From Dokdonella immobilis (GTDB lineage Bacteria > Pseudomonadota > Gammaproteobacteria > Xanthomonadales > Rhodanobacteraceae): DNA of 64,000 nucleotides. Positions 43,944 through 53,169 of the stretch are shown piece by piece; the first letter of the stretch is position 1; the number at the start of each line of letters is the position of its first letter. The notes under the pieces are model-generated. The model did no database searches. It was given only the letters and a program-made list of their open reading frames with translations, and was not told where the DNA came from. The stretch covers positions 1 to 64,000 of the forward strand of contig NZ_FOVF01000011.1 of NCBI RefSeq assembly GCF_900115085.1, read 5' to 3'. The translations under genes and the position numbers were made by a program.

Positions 43944-44381
43944 TCACCCCGGTGCCAGCCACGCGAATGGAATCCACGGCAGGTTGCGAAACACGGTGAA
44001 TGCAAGCACCGCCGGCAGCCAGAGTCGCGCGTCGGCCAGCCTCGCCAGCCACTTCTGCCCGGGAAAATGCGGGCGAAGCAGGATCGCCGGAATCAGCGGG
44101 ACGGCCATCACCGCCAACGGATTCATTCCAAGGGCAAGCCCGAGGTGACCGTGCATCAGGGCATGCAGGGCGCGCGTCGTTCCGCAACCCGGGCAATAGA
44201 GGTGGGTCAATGCGTGGAACGGACACGGTGGCAAAATACTGCCATCCACGAATGGATCGGCGACAAGAAGAACGCCGCATACGAGGAGCGCGCCGACCGG
44301 CAATGCGATGATCGAGAGCGGATACCGGGCAAAGACGGCAAGCCGGGCCTCCCATGACATCCGCAAGATGCGCAATGTCAC
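43944..44381 (-). CDS. DUF2752 membrane protein
   Basis: A 145-residue protein with three hydrophobic helices. The DUF2752 signature CPGCGTTRALHALMHGHLGL, directly preceded by CPFHALTHLY, is intact and provides a CxxC that is likely redox-active or metal-binding. The start is a GTG at 44381, 3 nt after the CD225 gene stop, with AGGTAG before it. The two genes are certainly one transcript. Function unknown; DUF2752 is often encoded next to CD225/dispanin proteins. Confidence 0.88.
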   Translation of the reverse strand: MTLRILRMSWEARLAVFARYPLSIIALPVGALLVCGVLLVADPFVDGSILPPCPFHALTHLYCPGCGTTRALHALMHGHLGLALGMNPLAVMAVPLIPAILLRPHFPGQKWLARLADARLWLPAVLAFTVFRNLPWIPFAWLAPG

Positions 44382-44384
44382 GGC

Positions 44385-44756
44385 CTACCTGCCGAATGTC
44401 GCGCCCATGATGACCAGGCCGACGTAGAGCAGAACGAACAGCAAGCCCAGTCCGAACGAGACCCAGCACCACGTGGCTGCGTTGCGTGCGGCGTCGCGCG
44501 CGCCGGCCACATCACCGACGGCGGCCTTGCTGTCGACCTGGGCCGCGTAAACGATGGCCACGATCCCGGTCGGCAGGCAGCAGAACAAGGTGGCCAGAAT
44601 GGCCCAGACAAGATTGTTGCCGACGGCAACACGCTGCGTGGACGGCATTCCTGTGGCCTGCCCAAAGCCCTGATCGATCATGGGCATCGGTGCGCCGCAG
44701 CGGCTGCAATGAACCGCCGAATCGGGATTTTCCTGACCGCACTTTGGACAGAACAT
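44385..44756 (-). CDS. CD225/dispanin domain protein with N-terminal zinc ribbon
   Basis: A 123-residue membrane protein. Residues 1-25 are a zinc ribbon (FCPKCGQENPDSAVHCSRCG). Residues ~45-120 are the CD225/dispanin domain: NNLVWAILATLFCCLPTGIV, then AIVYAAQVDSKAAVGDVAGA and a second transmembrane helix. GGGGAG 9 nt upstream fixes the ATG at 44756. Animal members (IFITM) stiffen membranes against viral fusion; the bacterial function is unknown, with membrane-stress or lipid-ordering roles proposed by analogy only. It is followed after 3 nt by DUF2752. Confidence 0.9.
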   Translation of the reverse strand: MFCPKCGQENPDSAVHCSRCGAPMPMIDQGFGQATGMPSTQRVAVGNNLVWAILATLFCCLPTGIVAIVYAAQVDSKAAVGDVAGARDAARNAATWCWVSFGLGLLFVLLYVGLVIMGATFGR

Positions 44757-44935
44757 GACGCACATCTCCCCTGCAACTGATCGAATCGCCCGTGGTGTTC
44801 TATCACGACTCACGCGTCGATCAAATCACGACGCTGTCGACGACGCCGCACAGGACACCTGGCCATGGCGCGCGGGGGACTGCGAGTTCGCGCGATCGGC
44901 GCAAGCAGGCCACCCAGCACATGATGCGACAACCG

Positions 44936-46189
44936 CTACTCGGCACCGCCCGAACCTACGGCGTCATCTGAAAGCTTTCCGGCACTGCGCGCAGGAGCGC
45001 CGCGCCAGCCAAAGAAGGCCTGCACTTCGTCGCGGCGGGCCATGGTATCCCTGATTCCCAGTTCGATCAGCTCACGCGTGTAGGAGGCTTCGAACAGCAG
45101 GTAGCTGGCCAGCGCTGAACCGCGTGCCGACTCGCCGCGACCGGACACGCCGACCGCACGCAGCAGGGCACGAATCGCAAACGGCAGGCTGCCAATATGG
45201 CGGGCGGCGATGTCGTCCAGGCGTTCGCTCGGTGAAATCAGCAACACGTCGATCGGACGCAGACTCGTTTCGCCCAGAGCCTCGGGGGTCAGCAGCTGCA
45301 GGGTGCGATTGATGCGCTGCATGCGCTCGACGTCCGCCCGTAGCGAGTCGAGAAAGATGTTCGACAAGGCATGGCCGGCGATCTGGGCCAGGTTCGGATA
45401 TTCGCTGCTGCCGGCCCGCGGACCCGGCGGCTCGCGCAGACGTCCAGCGCCAACGATGAGAACCCGTTCCGAGCCGAGATGGATCGCCGGCGAAATCGGC
45501 GCCGTCTGGCGCATCGAGCCATCGCCGAAGTATTCGGTATGGCCGTCCACGGTCAAGGCGACGGGCGGAAACACGAACGGAATGGACGACGAGGCGAGCA
45601 GATGGTCGATGCCTATCGAATCACGCACTGCAATGCGCTGCGAACGCTTCCACGGATGAACGTCCACACCGGCCTCGAAGAAGGTGACATGCAGACCCGA
45701 GCCGTAGCTCGACGCGGTGACGGCCAGGCCCTTGAGCTGCCCTTCGGCCATCAGGGTCCGAACTTGCTCTGGCTTGAACCAGGCCTTCAGCGAAGATCGA
45801 AGCGGCGCATTGTCGAGGAGCGATCGGGGTCGCGCCCGGCGCAACCCCGGAATCAGCCAGCCCAGGGTCAGCATCGTCAGCCAGCGCGCTCCGGTGGCGA
45901 TGATTCCCGGCAGGTCGGCGCGGTAGATCTGGCTGACGCGGAAGTTCGCCCAGACCTCGTGCAACGCGGCCACGGCCAGATCGAAGTCATCTGCCCGGCT
46001 GGCCAGCGCGGCCGCATTGATGGCGCCGGCCGATGTTCCGGTGATGACCGGGAAAGGATTGCCGCCGGCGATGCCACACTCGCGCCGGATCTGCGCGAGC
46101 GCCTTCAGTACGCCCACCTGGTAGCCGGCCCGGGCGCCACCGCCGGTCAACACCAGGCCTGTAATCGGAACGCTCATTGGCTCACGCAT
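44936..46189 (-). CDS. Patatin-like phospholipase
   Basis: A ~417-residue lipid acyl hydrolase. The oxyanion motif [20 protein letters not shown] lies at the N-terminus, the nucleophile elbow is GTSAG ([20 protein letters not shown]), and the catalytic aspartate is in EYFGDGSMR (DG). These give the Ser-Asp dyad of patatins. The C-terminal part (~residues 250-417) is an Arg/Leu-rich helical extension ([20 protein letters not shown]). Start uncertain between 46189 and 46177; neither has a clear ribosome-binding site. Likely releases fatty acids from phospholipids. It is divergent to the exported protein at 46341. Confidence 0.86.
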   Translation of the reverse strand: MREPMSVPITGLVLTGGGARAGYQVGVLKALAQIRRECGIAGGNPFPVITGTSAGAINAAALASRADDFDLAVAALHEVWANFRVSQIYRADLPGIIATGARWLTMLTLGWLIPGLRRARPRSLLDNAPLRSSLKAWFKPEQVRTLMAEGQLKGLAVTASSYGSGLHVTFFEAGVDVHPWKRSQRIAVRDSIGIDHLLASSSIPFVFPPVALTVDGHTEYFGDGSMRQTAPISPAIHLGSERVLIVGAGRLREPPGPRAGSSEYPNLAQIAGHALSNIFLDSLRADVERMQRINRTLQLLTPEALGETSLRPIDVLLISPSERLDDIAARHIGSLPFAIRALLRAVGVSGRGESARGSALASYLLFEASYTRELIELGIRDTMARRDEVQAFFGWRGAPARSAGKLSDDAVGSGGAE

Positions 46190-46340
46190 GACATATTCAA
46201 AGGGCGACGATAGCAGCCCATTCGCCGGGAGTCCCCGGCCATGCAATTTTTCAATGATTTCCATGATAGAGTCCGGAGAAATGTCGGCGCGCGCGCCGGC
46301 CTGCACGCGGATCGGTGACATGACTCCAGGGAGAAGTTGC

Positions 46341-47465
46341 ATGAACAAGCTTGGGGGTTTCTCCAGACTCAAGGGTATGGCGGCAGCCAGCGCCATCGGC
46401 ATCGCGGGCTTGGCAGGGGGCAACGTCGCGCGAGCGGCCAGCACCGGCATTCCCGTGAACATCACGCGCGGAGCGGCCTTCTGGTCCAGTGTGGACAACA
46501 ACACCAGCTTCCCGTCCAGTAGCACTGTCACCACCACGAACGGCGACGTCTACACCACCGACGTAACCGCATTTGGAATCCAGGATGCCACTCTGGCCGG
46601 TCCGGCCAGCAGTTTCTTCTCGGACGGCGTCGACAATGCCCTGATTCTCGCCGTCAACGGCAATCTCTTCGTCAATCCCGATTCCACGGTCGATTTGACC
46701 GGCGATACCCTCACCACCGATACCGCGACGATCGTTCCGGGCGTCGATGCCCAGATCCGCTACAACTTCTTCCCCGGTCGACCGGTTGTGCGCGGGCTGT
46801 TCAGTCTGACCAATACCACCGGTGCTCCAATCAGCGTCAATGCAGCCATTCTTGGCGACTATGGGTCGGACAGCAATACCACCGTCCGGGCCACCAGCAA
46901 CGGCGATACGGCGATCGATACAAACGATTTCTGGTACATGACCGATGATCTCAGCGCGCCGACATCTCCGAATGGCGTGGTCGTCAATCCCCGCAAGGTC
47001 GAAGCGCCGAACGGACTGCCGGACCCGCGCATCACGCTGTCTCGCTACGGCGCGGGCGCTTCGGTCATCCCGTTCAATGCGCTGACTCCGGGCACCCCGG
47101 GCCCGGCGATAGCGACTTTCGGATTGCGGTATCCAGTGACGATCGCGGCCGGACAGACGGTTCGCATCATGGTGTTCATGGAACTCTCCGATTCGACGAT
47201 TCCGGAAACGACAGCCGTCGCCGATGCCGCGGATTTCGAATCGCTGGCTGCGCTGCAGACAGCCGGCTTGCTGAGCGGACTGTCGCCGACCGAGCAAAGC
47301 GAGATCGTCAATTACGGGCAGGGCGGACCGCCACCGCCACCGGCGGTTCCACCGGCGAGCCTGCCTGCTGCCTCCCCGACCGGACTGGCCGCGTTGTTGG
47401 CGGCACTGGGCGGCCTTGGCTTCTTCGAGCTGCGTCGTCGCAGGAAGCTCGGTCTGACCCGATAG
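46341..47465 (+). CDS. Exported surface protein with CTERM-like anchor
   Basis: A 374-residue protein with a long signal peptide ([20 protein letters not shown], residues 13-32) and a beta-rich Thr/Asp/Asn-rich body ([20 protein letters not shown]). Its C-terminus has a short proline run ([17 protein letters not shown]), a hydrophobic helix ([17 protein letters not shown]) and an Arg/Lys tail ([10 protein letters not shown]). That tripartite tail is the architecture of PEP-CTERM/IPTL-CTERM sorting signals, although the PEP box is absent. No family recognised for the body. It is followed after a perfect hairpin by the TPR-sulfotransferase gene; a role of that enzyme in modifying surface material is conceivable. 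Confidence 0.72.
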   Translation: MNKLGGFSRLKGMAAASAIGIAGLAGGNVARAASTGIPVNITRGAAFWSSVDNNTSFPSSSTVTTTNGDVYTTDVTAFGIQDATLAGPASSFFSDGVDNALILAVNGNLFVNPDSTVDLTGDTLTTDTATIVPGVDAQIRYNFFPGRPVVRGLFSLTNTTGAPISVNAAILGDYGSDSNTTVRATSNGDTAIDTNDFWYMTDDLSAPTSPNGVVVNPRKVEAPNGLPDPRITLSRYGAGASVIPFNALTPGTPGPAIATFGLRYPVTIAAGQTVRIMVFMELSDSTIPETTAVADAADFESLAALQTAGLLSGLSPTEQSEIVNYGQGGPPPPPAVPPASLPAASPTGLAALLAALGGLGFFELRRRRKLGLTR

Positions 47466-47503
47466 AAGCGGCCAGACACAACTTGCATTGCGTCTGCCCT
47501 GCG

Positions 47504-47527
47504 TGGACCCCGATGAGTCGGGGTCCA
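47504..47527 (+). terminator. Hairpin between surface-protein and TPR-sulfotransferase genes
   Basis: TGGACCCCGA (47504-47513), loop TGAG and TCGGGGTCCA (47518-47527) form a perfect 10-bp stem 38 bp after the stop codon. No long T-run follows, so termination may be partial (attenuation) or the hairpin may protect the mRNA. Confidence 0.5.
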
Positions 47528-47558
47528 GCGCACCTCGTTTGCCTGGTTTGACTTGAAG

Positions 47559-49781
47559 ATGCCCTCGATGAAACCTGGCGATCTGCTGCGCGCTGGCGAT
47601 CTCGAAGGCTCCGCGCGTCTTGCCCGAACGCTACTGGCCACCCGATCCGCGAATGCCGATGCCCAGCATGCCCTCGGGGTCGAGGCGCTTTCCCGCGGCG
47701 CGTTCCGTGAAGCCCTCGACTGGCTTGAACAATCCGTCGTCGGCGACCCCGCCAACGCCTGGTACTGGTGCAACCTCGCCCATGCCCGGATGCAGGCATC
47801 GCCGGCTCACGCAGCCGATGCCGCTGGTGCCATAAAGGCATCCCAGCGCGCCCTCTCGCTGAAACCGGACTACGCACAGGCTCGCTACAACCTCGGCTGT
47901 GGATTGCTCGCCTCGAACCGATACGAAGATGCCAGTGCCGAGTTTCGCAGCCTCGTCCAGCGCTTTCCCGAAAACGCGGACTATGTCTGTGCCCTGGCCG
48001 ATTCACGGCGTGGCCTCGGGCTGTGGCGCGAAGCGGCCCGGTACTACCGCCAGGCACTCGAACTCGATGCCGACCATGTCCGCGCCGAAAGCAATCTCGG
48101 TGCCCTCCTCGCAGGTTTCGGCGAATCCGAGCAGGCGCGTTCCTGCTGTCTGCGTGCGGTGGCGAAGGCACCTCATTCCTGGCAGGCCCATCATCTGCTT
48201 GGGCGCTGCCATTACCAGCTCGAAGCATTCGATGAAGCCATGGACGCCTTTGCCAATGCCTTCGAGCTCAATCCCGACTTTGCCGACCTCAACATCGACA
48301 TCGCCAGGCTCTGGCAGGAAAACGGGGATCTGGCCGAGGCCGCCACGTGGTATCAACGCGCACTGACCTTCGCCCAGGACGACCCCACAGCGCGCGCGGG
48401 ACTAGCCTCGATCCTGCTTGATCAGGGCCATTCGACGGCGGCACTCAGCGTGCTTGCCGATATCGTGGAGACGCATGCCGGCAATGCCGATGTGCTCAGG
48501 GTCCATGCACAATGTCTGTGGAGCGAAGGCGATGCCGATGCTGCCATCGCCCAGCTCCGCGTGGCCCAGGCCGCGCAGCCCAACAACGCCAGCCTGTTTG
48601 CCTTGAGCGGGCAGATACTCGCATCCGCCGGCAAGGTCGAAGCCGCGCACGCCGAATACACCGCCGCTCTGGAACTCAATCCCAGATGCGCATCCGCCTT
48701 GAGCGGATTGGCAAGCAGCAAGCGGGGCTCGCTGGATGCAGAGCGGGCCACGGCGATGCTCGAATTGCTCGAACGACCACGTCTTCGTGACGGCGCCCGG
48801 GCAATGCTGCACAGCGGCCTTGCCTATTATCACGATGGTCGCAAGGAGTGGCGGATTGCCGCCGAGCACATGGCAAGTGCGAATGCCTGCCAGTGGAGGC
48901 ACCGCGAAAAGCGGGGCCAGGTTTACGAACCCGAGGCCTTCGCGAGACGGTGCGCAAGGCTCCGCGAAGTCTTCGACGCCAACCATTTTTCCAGGGTGGA
49001 CGGTCTAGGCGACGACAGCGCGCTGCCGGCGTTCATCGTCGGCATGCCGCGCTCCGGGACGACGCTGACCGAACAGATCCTCGCCCGCCACCCGCAGGTG
49101 CATGGCATCGGCGAACGCAACTTCGCCGCGCTTTCAATGAACTCGCTGCGCACGCAGGCGAAAACCGCGGAATCCGGCGACGATGAGGAACTGGCAGCCC
49201 TGGATAGGATCCCCCTGGTCGACGAACGTACGATCCGCAGCATCGCCCCCCGCTATCGATCGCAACTTCATGCCCTGGCCAGCGTCCAGGGAAAACCGCA
49301 GGCCTGCCGCGTCGTTGACAAGATGCCCGACAACTACAATCTCGTCGGCTGGATCGCGACCCTGTTTCCGAATGCCCGGATCATCCATTGCCGACGCGAC
49401 CTGCGCGACGTGGCCCTGTCCTGCTGGATGACCCAATTCGGCAAGATCTCCTGGGCCTCGCGCTGGTCCGACCTGCTGCATCGTATCGGCGAGTACCAGG
49501 TACTGATGCAGCATTGGCGAGGGGTGCTTCCAGGCCGCTTCATCGAGGTCGACTACGAAGCGATGGTCAGCGATCAGGAGTCGGAATCCCGGCGTCTGAT
49601 CGACTGGCTCGGTTTGCCATGGGATCCCATCTGTCTCGAACACTATGCGGGCGAGGGTCTGGTCCGAACCGCCAGCATTACCCAGGTCCGCCAGCCGATC
49701 TACACGCGCTCGGTCGCGCGCTGGGAACACTACCTGCCCTACATTCCCGAACTCGGCGCGATCAACCCCGGCCGGTCTTGA
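47559..49781 (+). CDS. TPR protein with C-terminal sulfotransferase domain
   Basis: A 740-residue protein. Residues ~5-440 are ten or more tetratricopeptide repeats (for example YWCNLAHARMQASPAHAADA, RSLVQRFPENADYVCALADS, ALELDADHVRAESNLGALLA). Residues ~485-735 are a PAPS-dependent sulfotransferase: the 5'-phosphosulfate loop FIVGMPRSGTTLTEQILARH and the 3'-phosphate motif IHCRRDLRDVALSCW are intact. Such TPR-sulfotransferases are frequent in Proteobacteria; substrates include proteins, tyrosine or small molecules, none assigned here. Start uncertain (47559, 47568, or a TTG at 47553); none has a strong ribosome-binding site. No PAPS synthesis gene is nearby. Confidence 0.87.
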   Translation: MPSMKPGDLLRAGDLEGSARLARTLLATRSANADAQHALGVEALSRGAFREALDWLEQSVVGDPANAWYWCNLAHARMQASPAHAADAAGAIKASQRALSLKPDYAQARYNLGCGLLASNRYEDASAEFRSLVQRFPENADYVCALADSRRGLGLWREAARYYRQALELDADHVRAESNLGALLAGFGESEQARSCCLRAVAKAPHSWQAHHLLGRCHYQLEAFDEAMDAFANAFELNPDFADLNIDIARLWQENGDLAEAATWYQRALTFAQDDPTARAGLASILLDQGHSTAALSVLADIVETHAGNADVLRVHAQCLWSEGDADAAIAQLRVAQAAQPNNASLFALSGQILASAGKVEAAHAEYTAALELNPRCASALSGLASSKRGSLDAERATAMLELLERPRLRDGARAMLHSGLAYYHDGRKEWRIAAEHMASANACQWRHREKRGQVYEPEAFARRCARLREVFDANHFSRVDGLGDDSALPAFIVGMPRSGTTLTEQILARHPQVHGIGERNFAALSMNSLRTQAKTAESGDDEELAALDRIPLVDERTIRSIAPRYRSQLHALASVQGKPQACRVVDKMPDNYNLVGWIATLFPNARIIHCRRDLRDVALSCWMTQFGKISWASRWSDLLHRIGEYQVLMQHWRGVLPGRFIEVDYEAMVSDQESESRRLIDWLGLPWDPICLEHYAGEGLVRTASITQVRQPIYTRSVARWEHYLPYIPELGAINPGRS

Positions 49782-50219
49782 CCGGGAAATCGGCACGCGT
49801 CAGTGCGGGTCGCCGACTCGATTCGGGACGCGTCCCGAATCGCGCTTCCTGACAATCGTTCGGCAGTCGTGCCGAGAGGGAGGCCGCGGTCGTTGGCGAT
49901 GTATGGGAGGCCCGGGCGAGGTGCCGCCTGGGTGTTTTCGTCCCGGTCGGGCCGAACGATTCGCCGTATGGGCCGTGCAAGGGTGCTCATCGAAACTGTG
50001 GGAGTGCCGCATCGGCCTCAGGCACCAGGATGACCCTGCCCTCCCCGCCGAACCAGATCTCGCACTCGGAATTCTGGATCATGTGTCGGTAGGCCTGGTC
50101 CTTCGAGCCATGTCTCGCACCAAACCGGAGCGTGCGTGGAATGGTGGCCCATCGCCCACGCGCGACCAGCGGCCGCGAATTCGGTCCCGTCTGCGAAACG
50201 ACCTCAACGCCGGACTGCG
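49782..50219. other. 438-bp intergenic region with a perfect palindrome
   Basis: Convergent gap after the TPR-sulfotransferase. A perfect 24-bp palindrome sits at 49819-49842; nothing else was identified. Reading frames through this gap are shadows. Confidence 0.45.
49819..49842. other. Perfect 24-bp palindrome
   Basis: CGATTCGGGACG (49819-49830) is followed directly by its exact reverse complement (49831-49842) with no loop. It lies 38 bp after the sulfotransferase stop. The half-site shares ATTCGGGAC with the RND-operon control region (7003-7010). Possible roles are a dimeric-protein site or transcript end structure. Confidence 0.5.
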
Positions 50220-51350
50220 CTATTGGCGCTTTGCGGCGTATGTCACCCGATAGATCGCACCAGCCTGGTCGTCGGAGACGAGCAGCGCGCCGTCCGGCAT
50301 GACGAGCACATCAGCGGGTCGTCCCCAGCTTTCCTCGTTTTCGAGGAATCCCTCGATCAACGGTTCGTAACCGAGCACCTTGTTGCCATCGAGCCGCACG
50401 GTCATCACCCGATAGCCGGATTTCTGCGTCCGGTTCCACGAACCATGCTGGGCAATGATGGCGGCCCCCCGATAGGCGGCCGGAAACATCTTTCCGTCGT
50501 AAAAGCGCATGCCGAGCGCGGCCACGTGCGGACCAAGCTTGAGAGCCGGGGCCGTGTAGTCGGCGCAGCGCTTGCCTTCGCCGAACTCCGGGTCGAGCGT
50601 GTCGCCCTGGTGGCAGTATGGAAAGCCGAAGTGCTCACCGGTCCGGCCCACGCGGTTGAGTTCATCCGATGGCAGATCGTCGCCGAGCAAGTCCCGGCCG
50701 TTCTCGGTGAACCACAGCGCATTCGTGCCGGGCTGCCAGTCGAAGCCGACCGAGTTGCGCACGCCGTATGCGACATCCTCGCGGCCGCTGCCATCGGGAT
50801 TCATGCGCAGCAGCTTCGCATAGCCCTCGCGGTCACAGACGTTGCACGGCGCACCGATCGGCACATACAGCTTGCCGTCCGGTCCGAAGGCGATGAATTT
50901 CCAGCCGTGATGCGTCTCGCCCGGCAGGTCCGATACGACGACTTCGGCCTTCGGCGGCGTATCGAGATGGTCTTCGATATTCCGGTAGACGAGAATCTGG
51001 CTGACCGCCGACACGTACAAGTCGCCCTCGTGGAAGGCGACGCCGACCGGCAGCTGCAGGCCGTCCACGATGACACGCACGGTCTCTGCACGACCGTCCT
51101 GATCCGCATCCGTCAGCGCGTAGACCTTGCCGACGCGGCGGGACCCCGCAAACACGGTGCCGCGGGTGCCGATCGCCAGCTCACGCGCATTCGGCACGTC
51201 CGCCGAATAGACCGCGATCTCGAAACCCTTGGGCAGCTTCAGTTTCTCGAGAGGCAGCGGATCCTTTGCCGATGCATGCGCCGCCATCGCGACAAACAGC
51301 AGGCCGCAAACCGGGGCAAGGAAGGATGGGGCGCGGAAAATTCGAATCAT
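50220..51350 (-). CDS. PQQ-dependent sugar dehydrogenase (L-sorbosone dehydrogenase-like)
   Basis: A 376-residue exported beta-propeller protein (signal peptide ending VAMAAHASA). Propeller motifs such as LPVGVAFHEGDLYVSAVSQI, GETHHGWKFIAFGPDGKLYV and AYGVRNSVGFDWQPGTNALW are typical of soluble PQQ glucose/sorbosone dehydrogenases. A CNVC pair (GAPCNVCDREGYAKLLRMNP) and the basic active-site surroundings HGSWNRTQKSGYRVMTVRLD fit the same group. Likely it oxidises a sugar aldehyde in the periplasm with PQQ as cofactor; PQQ synthesis is not encoded in the window. It is monocistronic, divergent to MITE copy 2 and the SPFH operon. Confidence 0.88.
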   Translation of the reverse strand: MIRIFRAPSFLAPVCGLLFVAMAAHASAKDPLPLEKLKLPKGFEIAVYSADVPNARELAIGTRGTVFAGSRRVGKVYALTDADQDGRAETVRVIVDGLQLPVGVAFHEGDLYVSAVSQILVYRNIEDHLDTPPKAEVVVSDLPGETHHGWKFIAFGPDGKLYVPIGAPCNVCDREGYAKLLRMNPDGSGREDVAYGVRNSVGFDWQPGTNALWFTENGRDLLGDDLPSDELNRVGRTGEHFGFPYCHQGDTLDPEFGEGKRCADYTAPALKLGPHVAALGMRFYDGKMFPAAYRGAAIIAQHGSWNRTQKSGYRVMTVRLDGNKVLGYEPLIEGFLENEESWGRPADVLVMPDGALLVSDDQAGAIYRVTYAAKRQ

Positions 51351-51996
51351 GGCTGCCTCGACTGCTCACCAGGTTGCAGCATTGTCACCGATGGTGGCTG
51401 AACATGGCACTCAGGTCCCCATCCAGTGGCAGCCTCCGCACAGGGCGACAAACCCGGGCGCCCCGCCGCCCGGCAACAACGCCTGCAGCGGCAAGGCCCG
51501 GCAGCACGCTGGACGTCGCTGATCCGGAATGGAACCTGCCCGACCGCGGCGCGCGAGGGAAGGTCAGATCAAGTAGCAAAGTCGTCATGGCGTTCAGAAG
51601 GTATTCCACATGTGCTGCGTGGCAAAGTGAAGTCTGGTTGCCTTGACGAGGCGCGCGGTGCATGTGGAGAGCCTTCTGGACGCCACCTTTTCAACATCCA
51701 ATCAATCCGTTAGGCGACGCCTGCCTGCGCGCAGATCTTTGTTGCGTCGACTTGAAAGACCGCCAGTCTGTCTGCGTCGACGCGCCGCGATCTGCACACA
51801 GGCAGGCGTCGTGGCGACTTTGCTACTTGATCAGACCCTCCCTAGCATCGGGGCGCAGATCCCTGCCGAGGACTCAGGCCAGGATCCCGGGCCACTGTCG
51901 GGCAGGACTTCGACCACCCCCCTATTCCTGCCTGGGAATGTATAGTTCGCCGATCGGGTGGGTACGCTACCCGGCCACGAATAACGGAGAGATGTC
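51351..51996. other. 646-bp intergenic region carrying MITE copy 2
   Basis: From the PQQ-enzyme gene start to the SPFH operon. Bases 51557-51842 are the second MITE. The 206 bp before it hold nothing recognised. After it, a TATAGT at 51941-51946 is a possible -10 for the SPFH operon, without a convincing -35. Confidence 0.5.
51557..51842. mobile_element. MITE copy 2, same core, different terminal repeats
   Basis: A 286-bp element in inverted orientation relative to copy 1. Its 28-bp terminal repeats (51557-51584 and 51815-51842, 26 of 28 pairing) start GGGA(A/G)GGTC and contain GATCAAGTAGCAAAGTCG; these differ from copy 1 at about 11 of 28 positions yet match each other. The core is ~85-90% identical to copy 1 by eye. 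Hairpin I: arms 51715-51734/51792-51811 with inner arms GCGTCGAC (51744-51751)/GTCGACGC (51776-51783). Hairpin II: arms 51589-51601/51672-51684 with inner arms CACATG (51607-51612)/CATGTG (51661-51666). No transposase and no clear target duplication. Confidence 0.85.
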
Positions 51997-53148
51997 ATGG
52001 GTCTTGTTCAGGCAGTGGTGGGTTCCATCGGCGGCACGCTGGCCGACCAGTGGAAGGATTTCTACACCGTTCCAGGCGGTTTGCCGGCCACGGCGGCGCT
52101 GTTCGCTGCGGTACCTCAGGGCAGCAACGCGGGGCGCGGCTCGAACACCAAGGGCTCCTCGAACATCATCACCAATGGTTCGAAGATCGTCGTGCCGGAA
52201 GGCTACGGCCTGCTCCTGTTCCAGGACGGTGCGGTCACCGGTTTTGCCGCCGAACCGGGCGCCTATGAATGGCGCTCCGACGCTCTGAATTCGAAGTCGA
52301 TCTTCGCCGGGGACGGCTTCGTCGATTCGCTGATCATGCAAAGCTGGGAGCGTTTCAAGTTCGGCGGCCAGCCCGGTTCCCAGCAGGCGGCGTTCTTCGT
52401 TTCGCTCAAGGAACTTCCGGAAAACCGCTTCGGCACGCAATCCGAAATCTACTGGGATGACGGCTTCCTCGGCACCCAGGTCGGTGCGGTCACGCGCGGC
52501 TCCTATACGCTGAAGATCGTCGACCCGATCCTGTTCGTGAAGAACTTCGTGCCGGCGCGCTACCTCCAGCCCGGCGAGGTCTTCGATTTCACCGATATCG
52601 AAAACGCTGCCGCCGCCCAGCTCTTCAACGAAGTAGTCGGCTCGCTGGCGCCGGCCTTCAGCCTCTACTCCAACGATCCGGCCAAGGGCAATCGCATCAC
52701 CAAGCTGCAGCAGGACTCCCTCGGTTTTGCCAGGAGCCTGTCCGACGCGGTGGAGCAGGCCTATCAATGGAAATCCGATCGTGGCCTGGCCATCGTCAAG
52801 ACCGCCATCGTTTCGATCGAATACGACGCAAACACGCGCGAACTGCTCAAGACCGTCCAGCGCGCCGATGCCCTTTCGGGTGCGCGCGGCAACTCGAACC
52901 TGCAGGCCAGTGTCGCCCAGGGGATGCAGTCGGCCGGCGAGAATGGCGGTGCGGCGGGCATGATGGGCATTGGCATGGCTTCCGGCATGATGGGCGGGAT
53001 CGGCAATCTGCAACAGCCGGTTGCAGCGGCCGCGGCGGCCGCCGACGACCCGATCGCCAAGCTGAAGAAGGCCAAGGAGATGCTCGATCTCGGCCTGATC
53101 ACGCAAGCCGACTACGACGCGGCAAAAACCAAGGCGCTCGGCCTGTAA
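51997..53148 (+). CDS. SPFH-domain protein with SHOCT tail (YdjI/virion-core-like)
   Basis: A 383-residue protein. The SPFH (band 7/stomatin-like) domain spans roughly residues 55-245 (NGSKIVVPEGYGLLLFQDGA, PQ.RFGTQSEIYWDDGFLGTQ, TRGSYTLKIVDPILFVKNFV). A Gly/Met-rich linker (ENGGAAGMMGIGMASGMMGG) leads to a C-terminal SHOCT-like hairpin (DDPIAKLKKAKEMLDLGLIT, then QADYDAAKTKALGL). The domain order matches the Bacillus YdjI and related virion-core-protein-like families, associated with membrane stress. It heads an operon whose next gene has a zinc ribbon, the same order of partners as ydjG/ydjI. GGAGAG lies just before the start. Probably oligomerises at the inner face of the membrane. Confidence 0.85.
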   Translation: MGLVQAVVGSIGGTLADQWKDFYTVPGGLPATAALFAAVPQGSNAGRGSNTKGSSNIITNGSKIVVPEGYGLLLFQDGAVTGFAAEPGAYEWRSDALNSKSIFAGDGFVDSLIMQSWERFKFGGQPGSQQAAFFVSLKELPENRFGTQSEIYWDDGFLGTQVGAVTRGSYTLKIVDPILFVKNFVPARYLQPGEVFDFTDIENAAAAQLFNEVVGSLAPAFSLYSNDPAKGNRITKLQQDSLGFARSLSDAVEQAYQWKSDRGLAIVKTAIVSIEYDANTRELLKTVQRADALSGARGNSNLQASVAQGMQSAGENGGAAGMMGIGMASGMMGGIGNLQQPVAAAAAAADDPIAKLKKAKEMLDLGLITQADYDAAKTKALGL

Positions 53149-53169
53149 GCCACCCTTCGAAGAGCAACC

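Noticed and set aside
49645..50253. 202-residue frame at the end of the sulfotransferase gene
   Set aside because: It overlaps the sulfotransferase in another frame and spans the 24-bp palindrome; amino-acid composition is that of a shadow frame.
51941..51946. TATAGT as -10 of the SPFH operon
   Set aside because: No convincing -35 at 16-19 bp; mentioned as a possibility but not annotated as a promoter.
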